Origin: Agrobacterium rubi TR3 = NBRC 13261
GTDB taxonomy: Bacteria > Pseudomonadota > Alphaproteobacteria > Rhizobiales > Rhizobiaceae
NCBI RefSeq assembly: GCF_000739935.1
Contig: NZ_BBJU01000010.1
Coordinates: 124,001 to 188,000 of the forward strand
Length of the DNA: 64,000 nt
Direction of reading: 5' to 3'
This document shows positions 22,859 to 33,078 of this stretch, piece after piece. The notes beneath the pieces were generated by a model. That model was not told the origin of the DNA and ran no database searches. It was given only the letters and a program-made list of their open reading frames with translations. Within the stretch, counting starts at the first letter, position 1. Every line of letters starts with the position of its first letter. A program made the position numbers and the translations under genes.

Positions 22859-25075
22859 TCAGGCGGCTTTTGCAGCAGCCCCATAAGGGTCGAACCTCCC
22901 GTAGAAGGTGTCGCCCTTGGCGGCCATGTCTTGCAGCAGCGAGGTGGGCTTGAAGTGCGGGCCGTAGGTTTGGCTGAGCTTTTCGGCCAGTTCCACGAAG
23001 GTCTTCACACCCATGCCATCGATGTAGGACAGCGCACCGCCGGTGTATGGCGCAAAGCCGAAGCCGAGGATTGAGCCGACATCGGCTTCGCGCGGATCGG
23101 TCACGATGCCTTCTTCGACCGTGCGTGCTGCTTCCAGAGCGATGGTAACGAGGAAGCGCTGTTTCAGCACGTCCATGTCGACGTCCTCCGGCTTCTGCTG
23201 CGGATAGAGACCTTTCAGGCCGGGCCAGAGAGATTTTTTGGCAGGCTTGGCCGGATAATCGTAAAAGCCCTTGGCGTTCTTGCGGCCAAAGCGGCCCTCG
23301 CCTTCCACCATCTTCTTGACCAGCTCCATGTGGCGCGGATCTACGGCCTTTTCGCCGAGATCGGCAACGGTGGCCTTGAGGATTTTGTAGGATAGGTCGA
23401 TGGCGACTTCGTCGTTGAGCGCCAGTGGTCCCACAGGCATGCCAGCGAATTTCGCGGCATTTTCGATCATGGCGGCGGGCACGCCTTCGATCAGCATGTC
23501 ATAGCTTTCCGCCATGTAACGCAGCACGCAGCGATTGACGAAGAAGCCGCGGGTATCGTTGACGACAATCGGCGTCTTCTTGATCTTGGCGACGTAATCC
23601 AGAGCCACGGCCAGCGCCTTGTCGCCGGTTTCCTTGCCGATGATAACTTCCGTCAGCATCATCTTTTCGACAGGCGAGAAGAAGTGAATGCCGATGAAAT
23701 CGGTCGGGCGCTTGGAATTCTGCGCCAGACCGGTGATGGGCAAAGTGGAGGTATTGGAAGCGAAGATCGCGCCTTCGGGAAGGACGGCTTCCACGGCTTC
23801 GATCACGGCTTTCTTCACGTCGCGGTCTTCGAACACGGCTTCTATGACGAGGTTTGCGGTCTTCAGCGAAGCGTAATCCGAGCTTGGTGTGATGCGGGCG
23901 AGGATGGCGGCACCCTCTTCCTGGGTCATGCGGCCTTTGTTGACGCTGTCCTTGACCAGACCTTCGCAAGTGGTCTTGCCCTTGGCAGCAGCTTCGTCAT
24001 CGCGGTCGATGAGGGTGACATCGAGACCAGCGACGGCGGTGACGTAAGCGATGGACGCGCCCATGAAGCCCGCACCGACGATGCCGACATGCTTCAGATC
24101 GCTCTTGGGCTGGCCAGCTGGACGGCGGGCGCCCTTGCCGAGTTCCTGCATGGAAATGAACAGCGAGCGGATCATCGCAAACGCTTCTTTCGAGCGAAGG
24201 ATTTCCGTGAAGTAACGCTGCTCCACTTTCAGGGCGGTGTCGAAAGGCAATTGCAGGCCTTCATAGACGCATTTGAGAATAGCGAGGGCTGCCGGGTAAT
24301 TGCCAGCACTTTCGCGGCGCAGAATGGCCGGGGCTGCGGGCCAGAGCTGGGCCGCAGCTGGTGTCCAGATGCCGCCGCCGGGGGCCTTGAAGCCCTTTTC
24401 ATCCCATGGGGCGACTGGTTTCAGGCCGTCCTTGATCATCTGCTTGGCGGCGGGGATGAGCTGATCCGGCTCCACCACCTGATGCACGAGGTTCATGGAC
24501 TTCGCACGGCTTGCCGTCAGCGACTGGCCGGTCGTCATCATCTGCAGCGCGGACTGCGCATCAGTAAGGCGCGAGACACGCTGCGTACCACCGGCACCGG
24601 GGAAGATGCCGACCTTGATTTCCGGCAGCGCCAGCTTAACGCTCTTGGCGTTGGAGGCAACGCGGCCATGGCAGGCCAGCGAAAGTTCCAGCGCGCCACC
24701 CATGCAGGTGCCATTGATGGCGGACACCCATGGCTTGCCGTTGGTCTCGATCTTGCGGAACAGGCCATTCATCTTGCCGACGAGATCGAACAGCTTCTTG
24801 GACGCTTCATCCGGGTTCTTGGCCTTCTCTTCATTGTAGAAGGAGAACATGGACTTGATCATCGACAGGTCCGCGCCGCCGGAAAAGCTGCTCTTGCCCG
24901 ATGTGAATACCACGCCTCTGACGGCGGCATCCGCGACGGTGGCATCCACGATGGCATCCAGCTCTTCCAGCACTTGGGCTGTGAAGACATTCATGGATTT
25001 TTCCGGCATGTCCCAGGTGACGAGGGCAATGCCGTCTGCGTCTGTTTCGACGGTGAAATTGGTATAAGTGCTCAT
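22859..25075 (-). CDS. fadB: Fatty-acid oxidation multifunctional enzyme: enoyl-CoA hydratase / 3-hydroxyacyl-CoA dehydrogenase
   Basis: The product has 738 residues from MSTYTNFTVETDADGIALVT. Residues 1-200 are a crotonase domain with the oxyanion segment SSFSGGADLSMI. From about 330 comes the NAD-binding domain (GIVGAGFMGASIAYVTAVAG), then the HCDH C-terminal repeats (FIGIHFFSPVEKMMLTEVI). It carries out the hydration and NAD-dependent oxidation steps of beta-oxidation. An in-frame extension upstream runs through a palindromic repeat and is not coding. It is the last gene of a fad cluster with thiolase and acyl-CoA dehydrogenase. Confidence 0.92.
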   Translation of the reverse strand: MSTYTNFTVETDADGIALVTWDMPEKSMNVFTAQVLEELDAIVDATVADAAVRGVVFTSGKSSFSGGADLSMIKSMFSFYNEEKAKNPDEASKKLFDLVGKMNGLFRKIETNGKPWVSAINGTCMGGALELSLACHGRVASNAKSVKLALPEIKVGIFPGAGGTQRVSRLTDAQSALQMMTTGQSLTASRAKSMNLVHQVVEPDQLIPAAKQMIKDGLKPVAPWDEKGFKAPGGGIWTPAAAQLWPAAPAILRRESAGNYPAALAILKCVYEGLQLPFDTALKVEQRYFTEILRSKEAFAMIRSLFISMQELGKGARRPAGQPKSDLKHVGIVGAGFMGASIAYVTAVAGLDVTLIDRDDEAAAKGKTTCEGLVKDSVNKGRMTQEEGAAILARITPSSDYASLKTANLVIEAVFEDRDVKKAVIEAVEAVLPEGAIFASNTSTLPITGLAQNSKRPTDFIGIHFFSPVEKMMLTEVIIGKETGDKALAVALDYVAKIKKTPIVVNDTRGFFVNRCVLRYMAESYDMLIEGVPAAMIENAAKFAGMPVGPLALNDEVAIDLSYKILKATVADLGEKAVDPRHMELVKKMVEGEGRFGRKNAKGFYDYPAKPAKKSLWPGLKGLYPQQKPEDVDMDVLKQRFLVTIALEAARTVEEGIVTDPREADVGSILGFGFAPYTGGALSYIDGMGVKTFVELAEKLSQTYGPHFKPTSLLQDMAAKGDTFYGRFDPYGAAAKAA

Positions 25076-25124
25076 AGTGGGATTCCTCTTCCCTGAATTT
25101 TTCGATGCCGCCTGCCCACTCTCT

Positions 25125-25238
25125 CCGTCATTCCGGCCTTGAGCCGGAATCCAGTGACGCGACGTCTGTCGCGTCAAAGAACCCTTTCGCGCGGCAGACG
25201 CCGCGCTGCTGGATCCCGGCTCAAGGCCGGGATGACGG
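25125..25238. repeat. Palindromic intergenic repeat in the fad cluster
   Basis: The arms 25125-25154 and 25209-25238 are near-perfect inverted copies; each arm is itself a small palindrome around CCTTGAGCC or GCTCAAGGC. A similar but diverged unit lies at 43031-43117. These are REP-like mosaic elements. Confidence 0.8.
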
Positions 25239-25263
25239 ACGTAAGGGCAGCGACGCTACGCAT

Positions 25264-26472
25264 TCAAACCCGCTCGATAACCGTTGCCGTGCCCATGCCC
25301 GCGCCGATGCAGAGCGTGACCAGTGCGGTGTTGAGATCGCGGCGTTCCAGTTCGTCCAGAACCGTGCCGAGGATCATCGCGCCGGTGGCACCCAGAGGGT
25401 GGCCCATGGCAATCGCGCCGCCGTTCACGTTCATCTTGTCGTGGCTGATATCGAAGGCCTGAAGGTAACGCAGCACGACGGCGGCGAAGGCTTCGTTGAG
25501 TTCGAAGAGATCGATATCGGCAATCGACATGCCGGTTTTCGCCAGCAGCTTTTCGGTCACGTCAACCGGACCGGTCAGCATCAGCGCGGGGTCGGAGCCG
25601 ATATTGGCGAAGGAGCGGATGCGGGCGCGGGGTTTCAGGCCCATGCTCTCGCCGCCAGCCTTGGAGCCGACCAGAACCGCAGCGGCACCATCGACGATGC
25701 CGGATGAGTTACCCGCATGGTGGACGTAGTTGATGCGCTCCACTTCCGGGTGGGCCATGATGCCAACAGCTTCGAAGCCGCCCATTTCGCCCGGCATCTG
25801 GAAGGATGCGTTGAGCGAGGCTAGCGCCTGCATTTCAGTGCCGGGACGCATATGCTCATCGCGGTCGAGGATTGTGATGCCGTTCTGGTCTTTCACGGGG
25901 ACCACGGAATTCTTGAAATAGCCGTTCTCCCAGGCGTGGGCGGCGCGTTTTTGGCTCTCTACCGCGAAAGCATCGACATCATCACGGCTGAAACCGTATT
26001 TGGTGGCGATGAGATCGGCGGACACGCCCTGCGGCATGAAGTAAGCCGGGAAGCTGACCGAGGGGTCCATGTACCAGGCACCGCCGGACATGCCCATGCC
26101 GACGCGCGACATGCTTTCCACGCCGCCTGCAATCACGATCTCGTCAGCGCCCGCGGCAACCTTTCCGGCTGCGAAATTGATGGCGTCGAGTCCCGAGGCG
26201 CAGAAACGCGAAATCTGCATGCCCGGTGCCTTGGTCGAATAACCGGCCTCGAAGGCCGCACCCTTGGCAATGACGGCACCGGCATCCATGACAGGATCGA
26301 CACAGCCCATGATGATGTCATCGACGGTGGATGTATCGAGCCCGTTGCGGTCGCGAATGGCTTCCAGCGTCTTGGCGGCAAGGCGAACGGACGGCACTTC
26401 GTGCAGCGAACCATCCTTCTTGCCACGCCCGCGCGGGGTGCGGACGTGGTCGTAGATGTATACGTCAGTCAT
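25264..26472 (-). CDS. fadA: Acetyl-CoA acyltransferase (thiolase)
   Basis: The product has 402 residues. The thiolase active-site cysteine lies in [12 protein letters not shown] near residue 90, the histidine in [16 protein letters not shown] near 355, and the second cysteine in [11 protein letters not shown] near 387. It cleaves 3-ketoacyl-CoA to acetyl-CoA and a shortened acyl-CoA. Position between an acyl-CoA dehydrogenase and fadB supports the degradative role rather than PHB synthesis. The gaps on both sides hold palindromic repeats, so co-transcription is likely but not certain. Confidence 0.92.
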   Translation of the reverse strand: MTDVYIYDHVRTPRGRGKKDGSLHEVPSVRLAAKTLEAIRDRNGLDTSTVDDIIMGCVDPVMDAGAVIAKGAAFEAGYSTKAPGMQISRFCASGLDAINFAAGKVAAGADEIVIAGGVESMSRVGMGMSGGAWYMDPSVSFPAYFMPQGVSADLIATKYGFSRDDVDAFAVESQKRAAHAWENGYFKNSVVPVKDQNGITILDRDEHMRPGTEMQALASLNASFQMPGEMGGFEAVGIMAHPEVERINYVHHAGNSSGIVDGAAAVLVGSKAGGESMGLKPRARIRSFANIGSDPALMLTGPVDVTEKLLAKTGMSIADIDLFELNEAFAAVVLRYLQAFDISHDKMNVNGGAIAMGHPLGATGAMILGTVLDELERRDLNTALVTLCIGAGMGTATVIERV

Positions 26473-26553
26473 TTCTCATCTCCCTGTCGGCATCTGCATG
26501 CCTTCGAAATCTTTGGAGGCCGTGAGTGGACCCCTCACTTGCGATTTCTAGCA

Positions 26554-26712
26554 CTTAGCTGAAGCTAAGATGCTGAAATCGCTTTCTCTCCCACAAGGGG
26601 AGAGATAAACACGCCGCGCTCTCCGCGCCCTACCTCTCCCTCCTGAGCTTGTCGAAGGGGTGGGAGAGGACACAAAATCAAGATCTTAGCGAAGCTAAGT
26701 CTTAGATTTTGT
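26554..26712. repeat. Second palindromic repeat region of the fad cluster
   Basis: Two CTTAGC-based hairpins (26554-26569 and 26685-26699) flank the middle of the thiolase-acyl-CoA dehydrogenase gap. The right one is extended by CAAAATC...GATTTTG arms to a palindrome of about 40 bp (26673-26712). Between them lie CTCTCCC/GGGAGAG stretches. No gene is present in this 270-bp gap. Confidence 0.7.
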
Positions 26713-26742
26713 TGGTGAGGGGTTTGCCCCTTGCTCCCACCC

Positions 26743-28539
26743 TCAAAACGCTTCCGCAGCCAACTCCATCATCGTATCGGCACCTGCCTCAATGCGGATT
26801 TTGCGAACCGCCGTTTCCGGCAAAATGCGCTCCATGAAGAACTTCGCCGTTACGAGCTTGGTCTTGAGGTACTGCTCGTCAGAGGCAGAACCAGAAGACA
26901 AGGCAGCCTGCGCGGCCTTGGCCATGCGGGCCTGCATGTAACCGAGCACGACCAGACCGAAGAGGTGCATGTAATCTGTGGAACCGGCACCGGCATTGTC
27001 GGGCTTCGCCATGGCGTGCTGCATGAACCACATGGTGGCTGCCTGCAGGTCGTTCAGGCCCTTCTTGAGGCCCTTGGTGTAGAGTGTCAGGGCTTCATCG
27101 CTACGGTTTTCCTCGCAGAAATCACCGATTTCCTTGAACAGCGCCATCACGGCACGTCCGCCATTGAGGCCCAGCTTGCGGCCCACGAGGTCGAGCGCCT
27201 GAATGCCGTTGGCACCCTCGTAGATCATGGTGATGCGCGCATCGCGCACATACTGGCTCATGCCGTGTTCTTCGATATAGCCGTGACCGCCGAAGACCTG
27301 CTGGGCCATGACGGCGTGGTCGAAGCCCTTGTCGGTCAGCACACCCTTGAGGATGGGGGTGACGAGGCCGAGAATATCGTCAGCCGCCTGACGTTCCTTC
27401 TCATCTGCTGCGCGATGAGCGATGTCGGATTGCAGCGCGGTCCACAGAAGGAAGGCGCGGCTGGCTTCATTATAGGCCTTGATGGTCATCAGCGTGCGGC
27501 GGATGTCAGGATGGACGATGATCGGATCGGCCTTCTTGTCCGGTGCCTTGGCACCTGAAAGAGAGCGACCCTGAATGCGCTCACGGGCATATTCCACGGC
27601 GTTCTGATAGGCGATTTCGCCAACCGACAGGCCTTGCAGGCCAACGCCGAGGCGGGCTTCGTTCATCATCACGAACATGGCCGAAAGGCCTTTGTTCTCG
27701 GCGCCAATGAGGTAGCCGGTCGCGTCATCGTAATTCATGACGCAGGTGGCGTTGCCGTGAATGCCCATCTTGTGCTCAAGCGCACCGCAGACCACGCCGT
27801 TGCGGCTGCCGGCCGAGCCATCCTCATTGACGAGGAACTTCGGCACGATGAACAGCGAGATACCCTTGGTCCCCTCTGGCGCGCCTTCGATGCGGGCGAG
27901 AACCAGATGGATGATGTTGCTGGTCATGGAATGTTCGCCAGCCGAGATGAAAATCTTCTGGCCAGAAATCTTGTAAGAACCGTCGCCCTGCGGCACGGCC
28001 TTGGTGCGCAGAAGGCCGAGGTCGGTGCCGCAATGGGGCTCGGTCAGGTTCATGGTGCCGGACCATGTGCCCTCGACCATCTTCGGCAGATAGGTCTGCT
28101 TCTGCTCGTCGGAGCCATGCGCCAGAACGGCAGCGATCGCGCCCTGCGTCAGGCCCGGATACATCATCAGCGACAGGTTGGCCGACGACATATATTCGCC
28201 GATGGCGGCGTGAAGCGTATAGGGAAGGCCTTGGCCCCCATATTCAGGCGGCACGGCTAGGCCGGTCCAGCCGCCTTCGCAATAGGCATCGTAGGCCTGC
28301 TTGAAACCATCCGGCACAGAGACCGAACCATCTTCGGCACGCTTGCAACCCTGCTGGTCGCCAGACAGGTTGAGCGGGAAAAGCTGTTCTTCAGCCAGCT
28401 TTGCGGCTTCGCCGGTGATCGCCTCGATCATATCGGGCGTGGCGTCTTCAAAACCGGGAAGATTGTTGTAGCGCTCGATACCGAGCACGTCGTTCAGAAT
28501 GAAAAGCGTATCTTTAACAGGGGCCTTGTAAACAGGCAT
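26743..28539 (-). CDS. Acyl-CoA dehydrogenase (FadE-type, with C-terminal extension domain)
   Basis: The product has 598 residues from [20 protein letters not shown]. It contains acyl-CoA dehydrogenase signatures: [17 protein letters not shown], the FAD/substrate region [10 protein letters not shown], and [20 protein letters not shown]. The C-terminal 120 residues match the extra domain of the 600-residue subfamily often named DmdC-like or FadE-type. It introduces the trans-2 double bond in acyl-CoA. DmdC-like members act on 3-methylthiopropionyl-CoA, so the substrate is not certain. It leads the fad cluster and has a palindromic operator candidate 61-86 bp upstream. Confidence 0.85.
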   Translation of the reverse strand: MPVYKAPVKDTLFILNDVLGIERYNNLPGFEDATPDMIEAITGEAAKLAEEQLFPLNLSGDQQGCKRAEDGSVSVPDGFKQAYDAYCEGGWTGLAVPPEYGGQGLPYTLHAAIGEYMSSANLSLMMYPGLTQGAIAAVLAHGSDEQKQTYLPKMVEGTWSGTMNLTEPHCGTDLGLLRTKAVPQGDGSYKISGQKIFISAGEHSMTSNIIHLVLARIEGAPEGTKGISLFIVPKFLVNEDGSAGSRNGVVCGALEHKMGIHGNATCVMNYDDATGYLIGAENKGLSAMFVMMNEARLGVGLQGLSVGEIAYQNAVEYARERIQGRSLSGAKAPDKKADPIIVHPDIRRTLMTIKAYNEASRAFLLWTALQSDIAHRAADEKERQAADDILGLVTPILKGVLTDKGFDHAVMAQQVFGGHGYIEEHGMSQYVRDARITMIYEGANGIQALDLVGRKLGLNGGRAVMALFKEIGDFCEENRSDEALTLYTKGLKKGLNDLQAATMWFMQHAMAKPDNAGAGSTDYMHLFGLVVLGYMQARMAKAAQAALSSGSASDEQYLKTKLVTAKFFMERILPETAVRKIRIEAGADTMMELAAEAF

Positions 28540-28599
28540 TACCGATGATCCTCCGCATCGCTCGCCGGAGATCATCCGGCCTCAAGATAGGTCAACAAT

Positions 28600-28625
28600 A
28601 TTTGACGTGCGCGTAAACGTCAAAT
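28600..28625. promoter_or_regulatory. Operator-like palindrome upstream of the acyl-CoA dehydrogenase gene
   Basis: ATTTGACGT (28600-28608) and ACGTCAAAT (28617-28625) are perfect 9-bp arms with an 8-bp spacer. Palindromes with TTGACG/CGTCAA halves are the type bound by MerR- or TetR-family regulators of acyl-CoA degradation genes; the regulator is not in the window. Confidence 0.5.
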
Positions 28626-28964
28626 GGCTTTCAGAACAAAATTTCGTCAGGGAAGGCTGGGATGTTGGACGAGAAACGTTGCGGCTATGTGAAAGCGGCA
28701 CGCAGTTTTTACACAACTGGATGGCGTAATCTTACCGCAAGCGGTGCGCGCAGGGCTTAAATGAGTACGAAGCCGCACTTTGATTCAAATGAGGACGCAC
28801 AATCCAAGAAAATCAGCGCATTTACCGCCTTATGCACAGCGATTACGTCAATCCAATAATTATAATTAGATATTTCTAAATCAATTTAATGGTGAAATTT
28901 CGCCATTTTGGCAAGTTTCGCACAAGCTAAATGCTGAAGAAATCGTTAAACAAGGAACCTCTAA

Positions 28965-28979
28965 TTAATAAATAATTAA
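28965..28979. promoter_or_regulatory. CtrA binding box upstream of podJ
   Basis: TTAA-N7-TTAA occurs exactly at 28965-28979, followed by C, the alphaproteobacterial CtrA consensus. An extra TTAA lies at 28946. It is 145 bp before the podJ start. Confidence 0.6.
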
Positions 28980-29124
28980 CCACACTTCGTCAATTGTTCC
29001 TCTTCAGGGGACTGCTTCGGGAATCGTGGGGGTCCTTTAATGAAATCGAAAAGACCTATGTTCGCCTCGACGGTGTCGACCAGAAGGGGGAACACCATCG
29101 GGCAAAGACGAAGCGGGCAGGACG

Positions 29125-32100
29125 ATGAACGGATTGCGATCGAATTCCCAGCAGCATAGCGACAGATCGTCTCTGGATGCGCTCAATCGCACTATCGAAG
29201 GCCTGGAAGCCCGGATAGAGGATTTGCTGGGCGCCACCACCGCTCGCCCTTCCCTCGACAATCAAACGACACGCGTCGAAACCGAACGCCCGGCGCCTCA
29301 GTCCCGCCCGACGAGAGCCTCCACATCCGCCCGTTTCGATCCGGTCAATGAAATTCGCCAGCGCCAGCAGGCGCTCGATGCCCGTTGGGAACGCCAGAGA
29401 GCCGAAGCGCCACGCGGCGAAACCGTGATCGAGCGTGATCTCGACCGTCGTTACGTCGAGCGCGACTACCGCGCTTCGACCGCTATTCCCCCAGCGCGTC
29501 CGCGCCCCACAGCCCGTTACGAGCGCTCAGCCCCTGCCCCCGCTCCCCAAGCTCAGAGTGATGCGGCGCTGCGCGAAGTCGCAGAAGCGCTGGTCAGCCT
29601 GCGCCAGGAACTGAAGCACGAGATTTCCGAAGGCGTTGCCCGCGAAATGCAGGGCGTGCGTTCCGAACTGCGCAACATCAGATCCTTTGCAGAAGATCAG
29701 GATTTCGCCGAAGACATTCGCGAGGACGTCGCACGTTTGGCCGCCAGCATCGAGCGGATGGGGGCAGCCACTTCGCCCGACGCCGAAGCGTTGCGCAGCG
29801 AATTCGAAGAACTGCGCGTTTTGATGGATCAGGTCGCCCGTGAAGACAGCGTGCACCGGATCGAACGTCGCTGGGAGACAGTCGAAGACACCTTGCGCGG
29901 TTTTGACCCCGCGCCGTTGCAGGACGAAATCATTGGTCTGGCCTATCGGCTGGACGATATCAAAACCCAGCTCGCCTCCATGAACGGCAGCGGCCCGGTC
30001 CGTGCGCTGGAAGAAAAGCTTCTGACCATCGCCAGTGCCGTCGAGCATCTGGGCAAGCACGTTCAGCCCAACGAACGCATATTTTCCGAGCACTTCTCCG
30101 GTGTTGACCAGCGGCTTGACGAAATCAGCCGTGCCATTGCTGCCGCCGGAAACAGGCCCGCCCCCACCTTCGACCCCGCCCTTGCCGAGCGCCTGGAAAG
30201 CCGCCTGAGCGCGCTGGCGTCGCAGATCGACACGCTGAAGGACGTTTCTGACGCAGAAGAAAAGCCATCGGACGCGCTCGGTGCCCGTCTCGACGCGCTG
30301 ACGAACCGCATCGAGGAATTGTCTAACGAACGCAGCGTTTCCGAGCTCGGCGAACGGCTGGATCAGCTTTCCAAGATGATGGAGCGTTCGCAGCGCCCGT
30401 CCAGCCAGCCGGAACTGACATCGGCGCTGACAGAGATTTCGCGTAAGATCGATGAACTTGGAACCGGTGCCGTCAACGACAAGCTGGCCGAACGGCTGGA
30501 GAAGATCGCGCGCCGCATCGAGGAAATCGAAGCCAAGCCCGCACCGGCAAAGGCCGTATCCTACGACACAGCCTTCAAGCGCCTGGAAGACCGTTTGAGC
30601 GACATCGCCGCCAAACTGGACGAGACCAAGGCTCCTGTTGCAGCTGACCCAGCTGGCATGTCGCCGGAACTCGACCAGCGCATGTCCGCTATCGAAGAAT
30701 ACATGGCGTCGAGCGATGAATACATCATCGAAGCCGCTCGCCAGGCGGCGGAAGCCGTTCTGGAAGCGCACACGCGCAACAATCTGGCGCAGAACGCCAG
30801 CAGCTCCGATATCGCCATCCTGACCGAACTGGCGAACGATCTTCGCAAGCTGGAAGGTTTGAGCCGCAACACCGAAGAGCGCACCCACCGCACGTTTGAA
30901 GCGCTGCATGAAACGCTGGTGCAGATTGCTGGCCGCCTCGACAATCTCGACAACCGCAATGCGCCGCGGACCGCGACCTCTCCTTCTGCCAATGGCGAGA
31001 ACGACTGGGCGGATTACGATGGCGCACGCATGCCTGCCGCCAGCTTTCCCGAAGAAGGCCTGATCGGCAAGCAGGACCGTACGACGTTCGAAAGCGACCT
31101 GTCGCGCCAACTCGATGCCGAAATGGCGACCGATACGCTGGTGCCGCCTGCCGCTGCAAAGCCCGCAGCACAGGAAAAGCGTGGCCTGCTGTCCAGCCTG
31201 ACCAGCCGTTTCAAATCCAGTGCTGCCAAGACCGATGAGGCGTCGCAGCCGGAGGTTACCGCACGTACGCAGGTTGATCCCGCGCCCTCGCTCGACCCGG
31301 TCGATGCTTTGCAGGCGGATATTGAAACCGAGTTGCTAGAGCCCGGCTCCGGTGCGCCGGATATCAAGAAAATCCTCGAGCGCGTCCGTGCCAGCCAGAC
31401 GGCGGCAGCCCGTGCAGGCACAGGCGACAGCGACAACCGCGCGGACTTCATTGCCGCTGCCCGCCGTGCAGCCCAGGCCGCAGCGCAGGAAAGCGTTCCA
31501 GATAAGGGTTCTGCATCCCGACCTCAGCGCGCAGCGACGGCTGAACAGCAGAGCTCTGCCCTGTCGCGTTACCGTCGTCCGCTGCTGCTGGGTATCGGTG
31601 CCATTCTGCTGGCTATGATGGCAATGCCCGCCGTCAAGTCCTTTATCGGTGGCGAGCCTGCATCCATCGCGGTCGAGCCGAAGGTGATCGAGCCCAAAGC
31701 CACCGAGCCCTTGTCTTCTGTTCCAGCCGTGCCAGCTGCCCCTGTGAACGCAGCACCTGCCAGCGTCGAACCTGCCGTAACCATTCCATCCGACACAATG
31801 ATCGATGAGAATGTCCAGGCAGCGGCCGAGCGTATGCAGGTCGGTCCCGACGCCAAGACCAACCAGATCGACCCGCGTCCGATTGGCGGCTCACCGCTTC
31901 CTGAGGAAGCACCCGCCATCCAAACGCCTGCTCCTGACCGTGGGGCCGACATTGCCGAACAGGCGCCTGCCGCCGCACAGGTGGACGAGGTTCAGCAGCA
32001 AATCCTGGCAACGGCCGACACCATCGCCGTACCGACAGCCATCAAGCCGGCATCGCTCTCCGAGGCAGCCGCCAAGGGTGACCGTCAGGCCCTGTTTGAA

Positions 32101-32880
32101 ATCGGCGCGCGCTACACCGATGGTCGCGGCGTTGCTGCCGACCGCACCGAAGCTGCCAAATGGTACAAGCTGGCCGCCGACCGTGGTTTTGCGCCTGCGC
32201 AATATCGCCTTGGCAACATGTACGAGAAGGCCAACGGCGTAGAGCGTAATCTTTCCGAAGCCAAGCGCTACTACCAGATGGCCGCAGATCAGGGCAACGC
32301 CGGTGCCATGCACAATCTGGCCGTTCTGCTCGCATCCGACGCTGCTGGTGCACCGGATTTCAAGGCTGCTGGCGACTGGTTCATCAAGGCTTCCAACCTC
32401 GGCGTTCGTGACAGCCAGTTCAACCTTGCCATTCTTTATGCCCGCGGCAGCGGCGTGCAACAGAGCTTGGAAGAATCCTACAAGTGGTTTGCCATTGCCG
32501 CCCGTGACGGCGACGCCGATGCTGGGCAGAAGCGCGACGATGTGGCCAAGGCCATGCGGCCGGAACAACTTGCTAGCGCCAAGGCGAAGGTCGACGCGTG
32601 GCAGGTAACGCCCATGAGCGATGACGCCAATTCGGTAAATCTTCCCGCCGAATGGACCGGCGGCGAAGAGGTCAAGACATCGTCCGTCGACATGCAGAAG
32701 GCGATCCGCAACATTCAAGCCATTCTCAACAACAATGGCTTCAAGGCGGGCGAACCGGACGGAAAGCTGGGCCGCGCGACCGTGACGGCGATCAAAAACT
32801 TCCAGAAGTCCGTTGGACAGACGCCCGATGGCCGCATTACCGACGAGCTGGTCACCGCATTGCTGGCCCGCAACAAGTAA
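29125..32880 (+). CDS. podJ: Polar organelle development protein PodJ
   Basis: The product has 1251 residues, in line with the roughly 1250 of Agrobacterium PodJ. A long cytoplasmic coiled-coil region (residues about 1-700) is rich in LDERISAIAxRLD-like heptads. A variable charged region follows, then one membrane segment at about 817-839 (LLLGIGAILLAMMAMPAV) and a proline/alanine-rich periplasmic linker. At least three Sel1 repeats (about 977-1125; GARYTDGRGVAADRTEAAKW) and a peptidoglycan-binding domain (about 1188-1248) close the protein. PodJ marks the pole and in Agrobacterium is needed for the switch from growth pole to old pole. It stands alone under a CtrA box. Confidence 0.9.
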   Translation: MNGLRSNSQQHSDRSSLDALNRTIEGLEARIEDLLGATTARPSLDNQTTRVETERPAPQSRPTRASTSARFDPVNEIRQRQQALDARWERQRAEAPRGETVIERDLDRRYVERDYRASTAIPPARPRPTARYERSAPAPAPQAQSDAALREVAEALVSLRQELKHEISEGVAREMQGVRSELRNIRSFAEDQDFAEDIREDVARLAASIERMGAATSPDAEALRSEFEELRVLMDQVAREDSVHRIERRWETVEDTLRGFDPAPLQDEIIGLAYRLDDIKTQLASMNGSGPVRALEEKLLTIASAVEHLGKHVQPNERIFSEHFSGVDQRLDEISRAIAAAGNRPAPTFDPALAERLESRLSALASQIDTLKDVSDAEEKPSDALGARLDALTNRIEELSNERSVSELGERLDQLSKMMERSQRPSSQPELTSALTEISRKIDELGTGAVNDKLAERLEKIARRIEEIEAKPAPAKAVSYDTAFKRLEDRLSDIAAKLDETKAPVAADPAGMSPELDQRMSAIEEYMASSDEYIIEAARQAAEAVLEAHTRNNLAQNASSSDIAILTELANDLRKLEGLSRNTEERTHRTFEALHETLVQIAGRLDNLDNRNAPRTATSPSANGENDWADYDGARMPAASFPEEGLIGKQDRTTFESDLSRQLDAEMATDTLVPPAAAKPAAQEKRGLLSSLTSRFKSSAAKTDEASQPEVTARTQVDPAPSLDPVDALQADIETELLEPGSGAPDIKKILERVRASQTAAARAGTGDSDNRADFIAAARRAAQAAAQESVPDKGSASRPQRAATAEQQSSALSRYRRPLLLGIGAILLAMMAMPAVKSFIGGEPASIAVEPKVIEPKATEPLSSVPAVPAAPVNAAPASVEPAVTIPSDTMIDENVQAAAERMQVGPDAKTNQIDPRPIGGSPLPEEAPAIQTPAPDRGADIAEQAPAAAQVDEVQQQILATADTIAVPTAIKPASLSEAAAKGDRQALFEIGARYTDGRGVAADRTEAAKWYKLAADRGFAPAQYRLGNMYEKANGVERNLSEAKRYYQMAADQGNAGAMHNLAVLLASDAAGAPDFKAAGDWFIKASNLGVRDSQFNLAILYARGSGVQQSLEESYKWFAIAARDGDADAGQKRDDVAKAMRPEQLASAKAKVDAWQVTPMSDDANSVNLPAEWTGGEEVKTSSVDMQKAIRNIQAILNNNGFKAGEPDGKLGRATVTAIKNFQKSVGQTPDGRITDELVTALLARNK

Positions 32881-33020
32881 TTCCGGTCTTTGCCGATCTT
32901 TTCAAATTATCAACGTATTTGCCGTTGAATAATTGACAGTCATGCCCGCCACGGGCATGACCGGTAAGGTCGCAAGGCTTTCTGCCTTCGCCATTCAGAC
33001 AGATACCACCCCTTCGTGGT

Positions 33021-33051
33021 AAAGCCCGCCTCACGGCGGCTTTGCCTTTTT
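33021..33051 (+). terminator. Terminator after podJ
   Basis: AAAGCC and GGCTTT arms with an inner GCC/GGC pairing and a TCAC loop are followed by a T-rich tract. A second stem (CATGCCC/GGGCATG) lies upstream at 32941-32959. Confidence 0.65.
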
Positions 33052-33078
33052 GCACGGAACCATGTCCGAGGTCCTGAT

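Larger units (their letters stand above)
28540..29124. other. Divergent control region between the fad cluster and podJ
   Basis: This 585-bp AT-rich gap has no convincing gene. It holds an operator-like palindrome near the fad side, a full CtrA box near podJ, and two GANTC sites (28782-28786, 29021-29025). Confidence 0.65.

Noticed and set aside
23684-25096. Open plus-strand frame of 470 codons
   Set aside because: It lies fully opposite fadB, with no family resemblance and a composition typical of a complementary frame.
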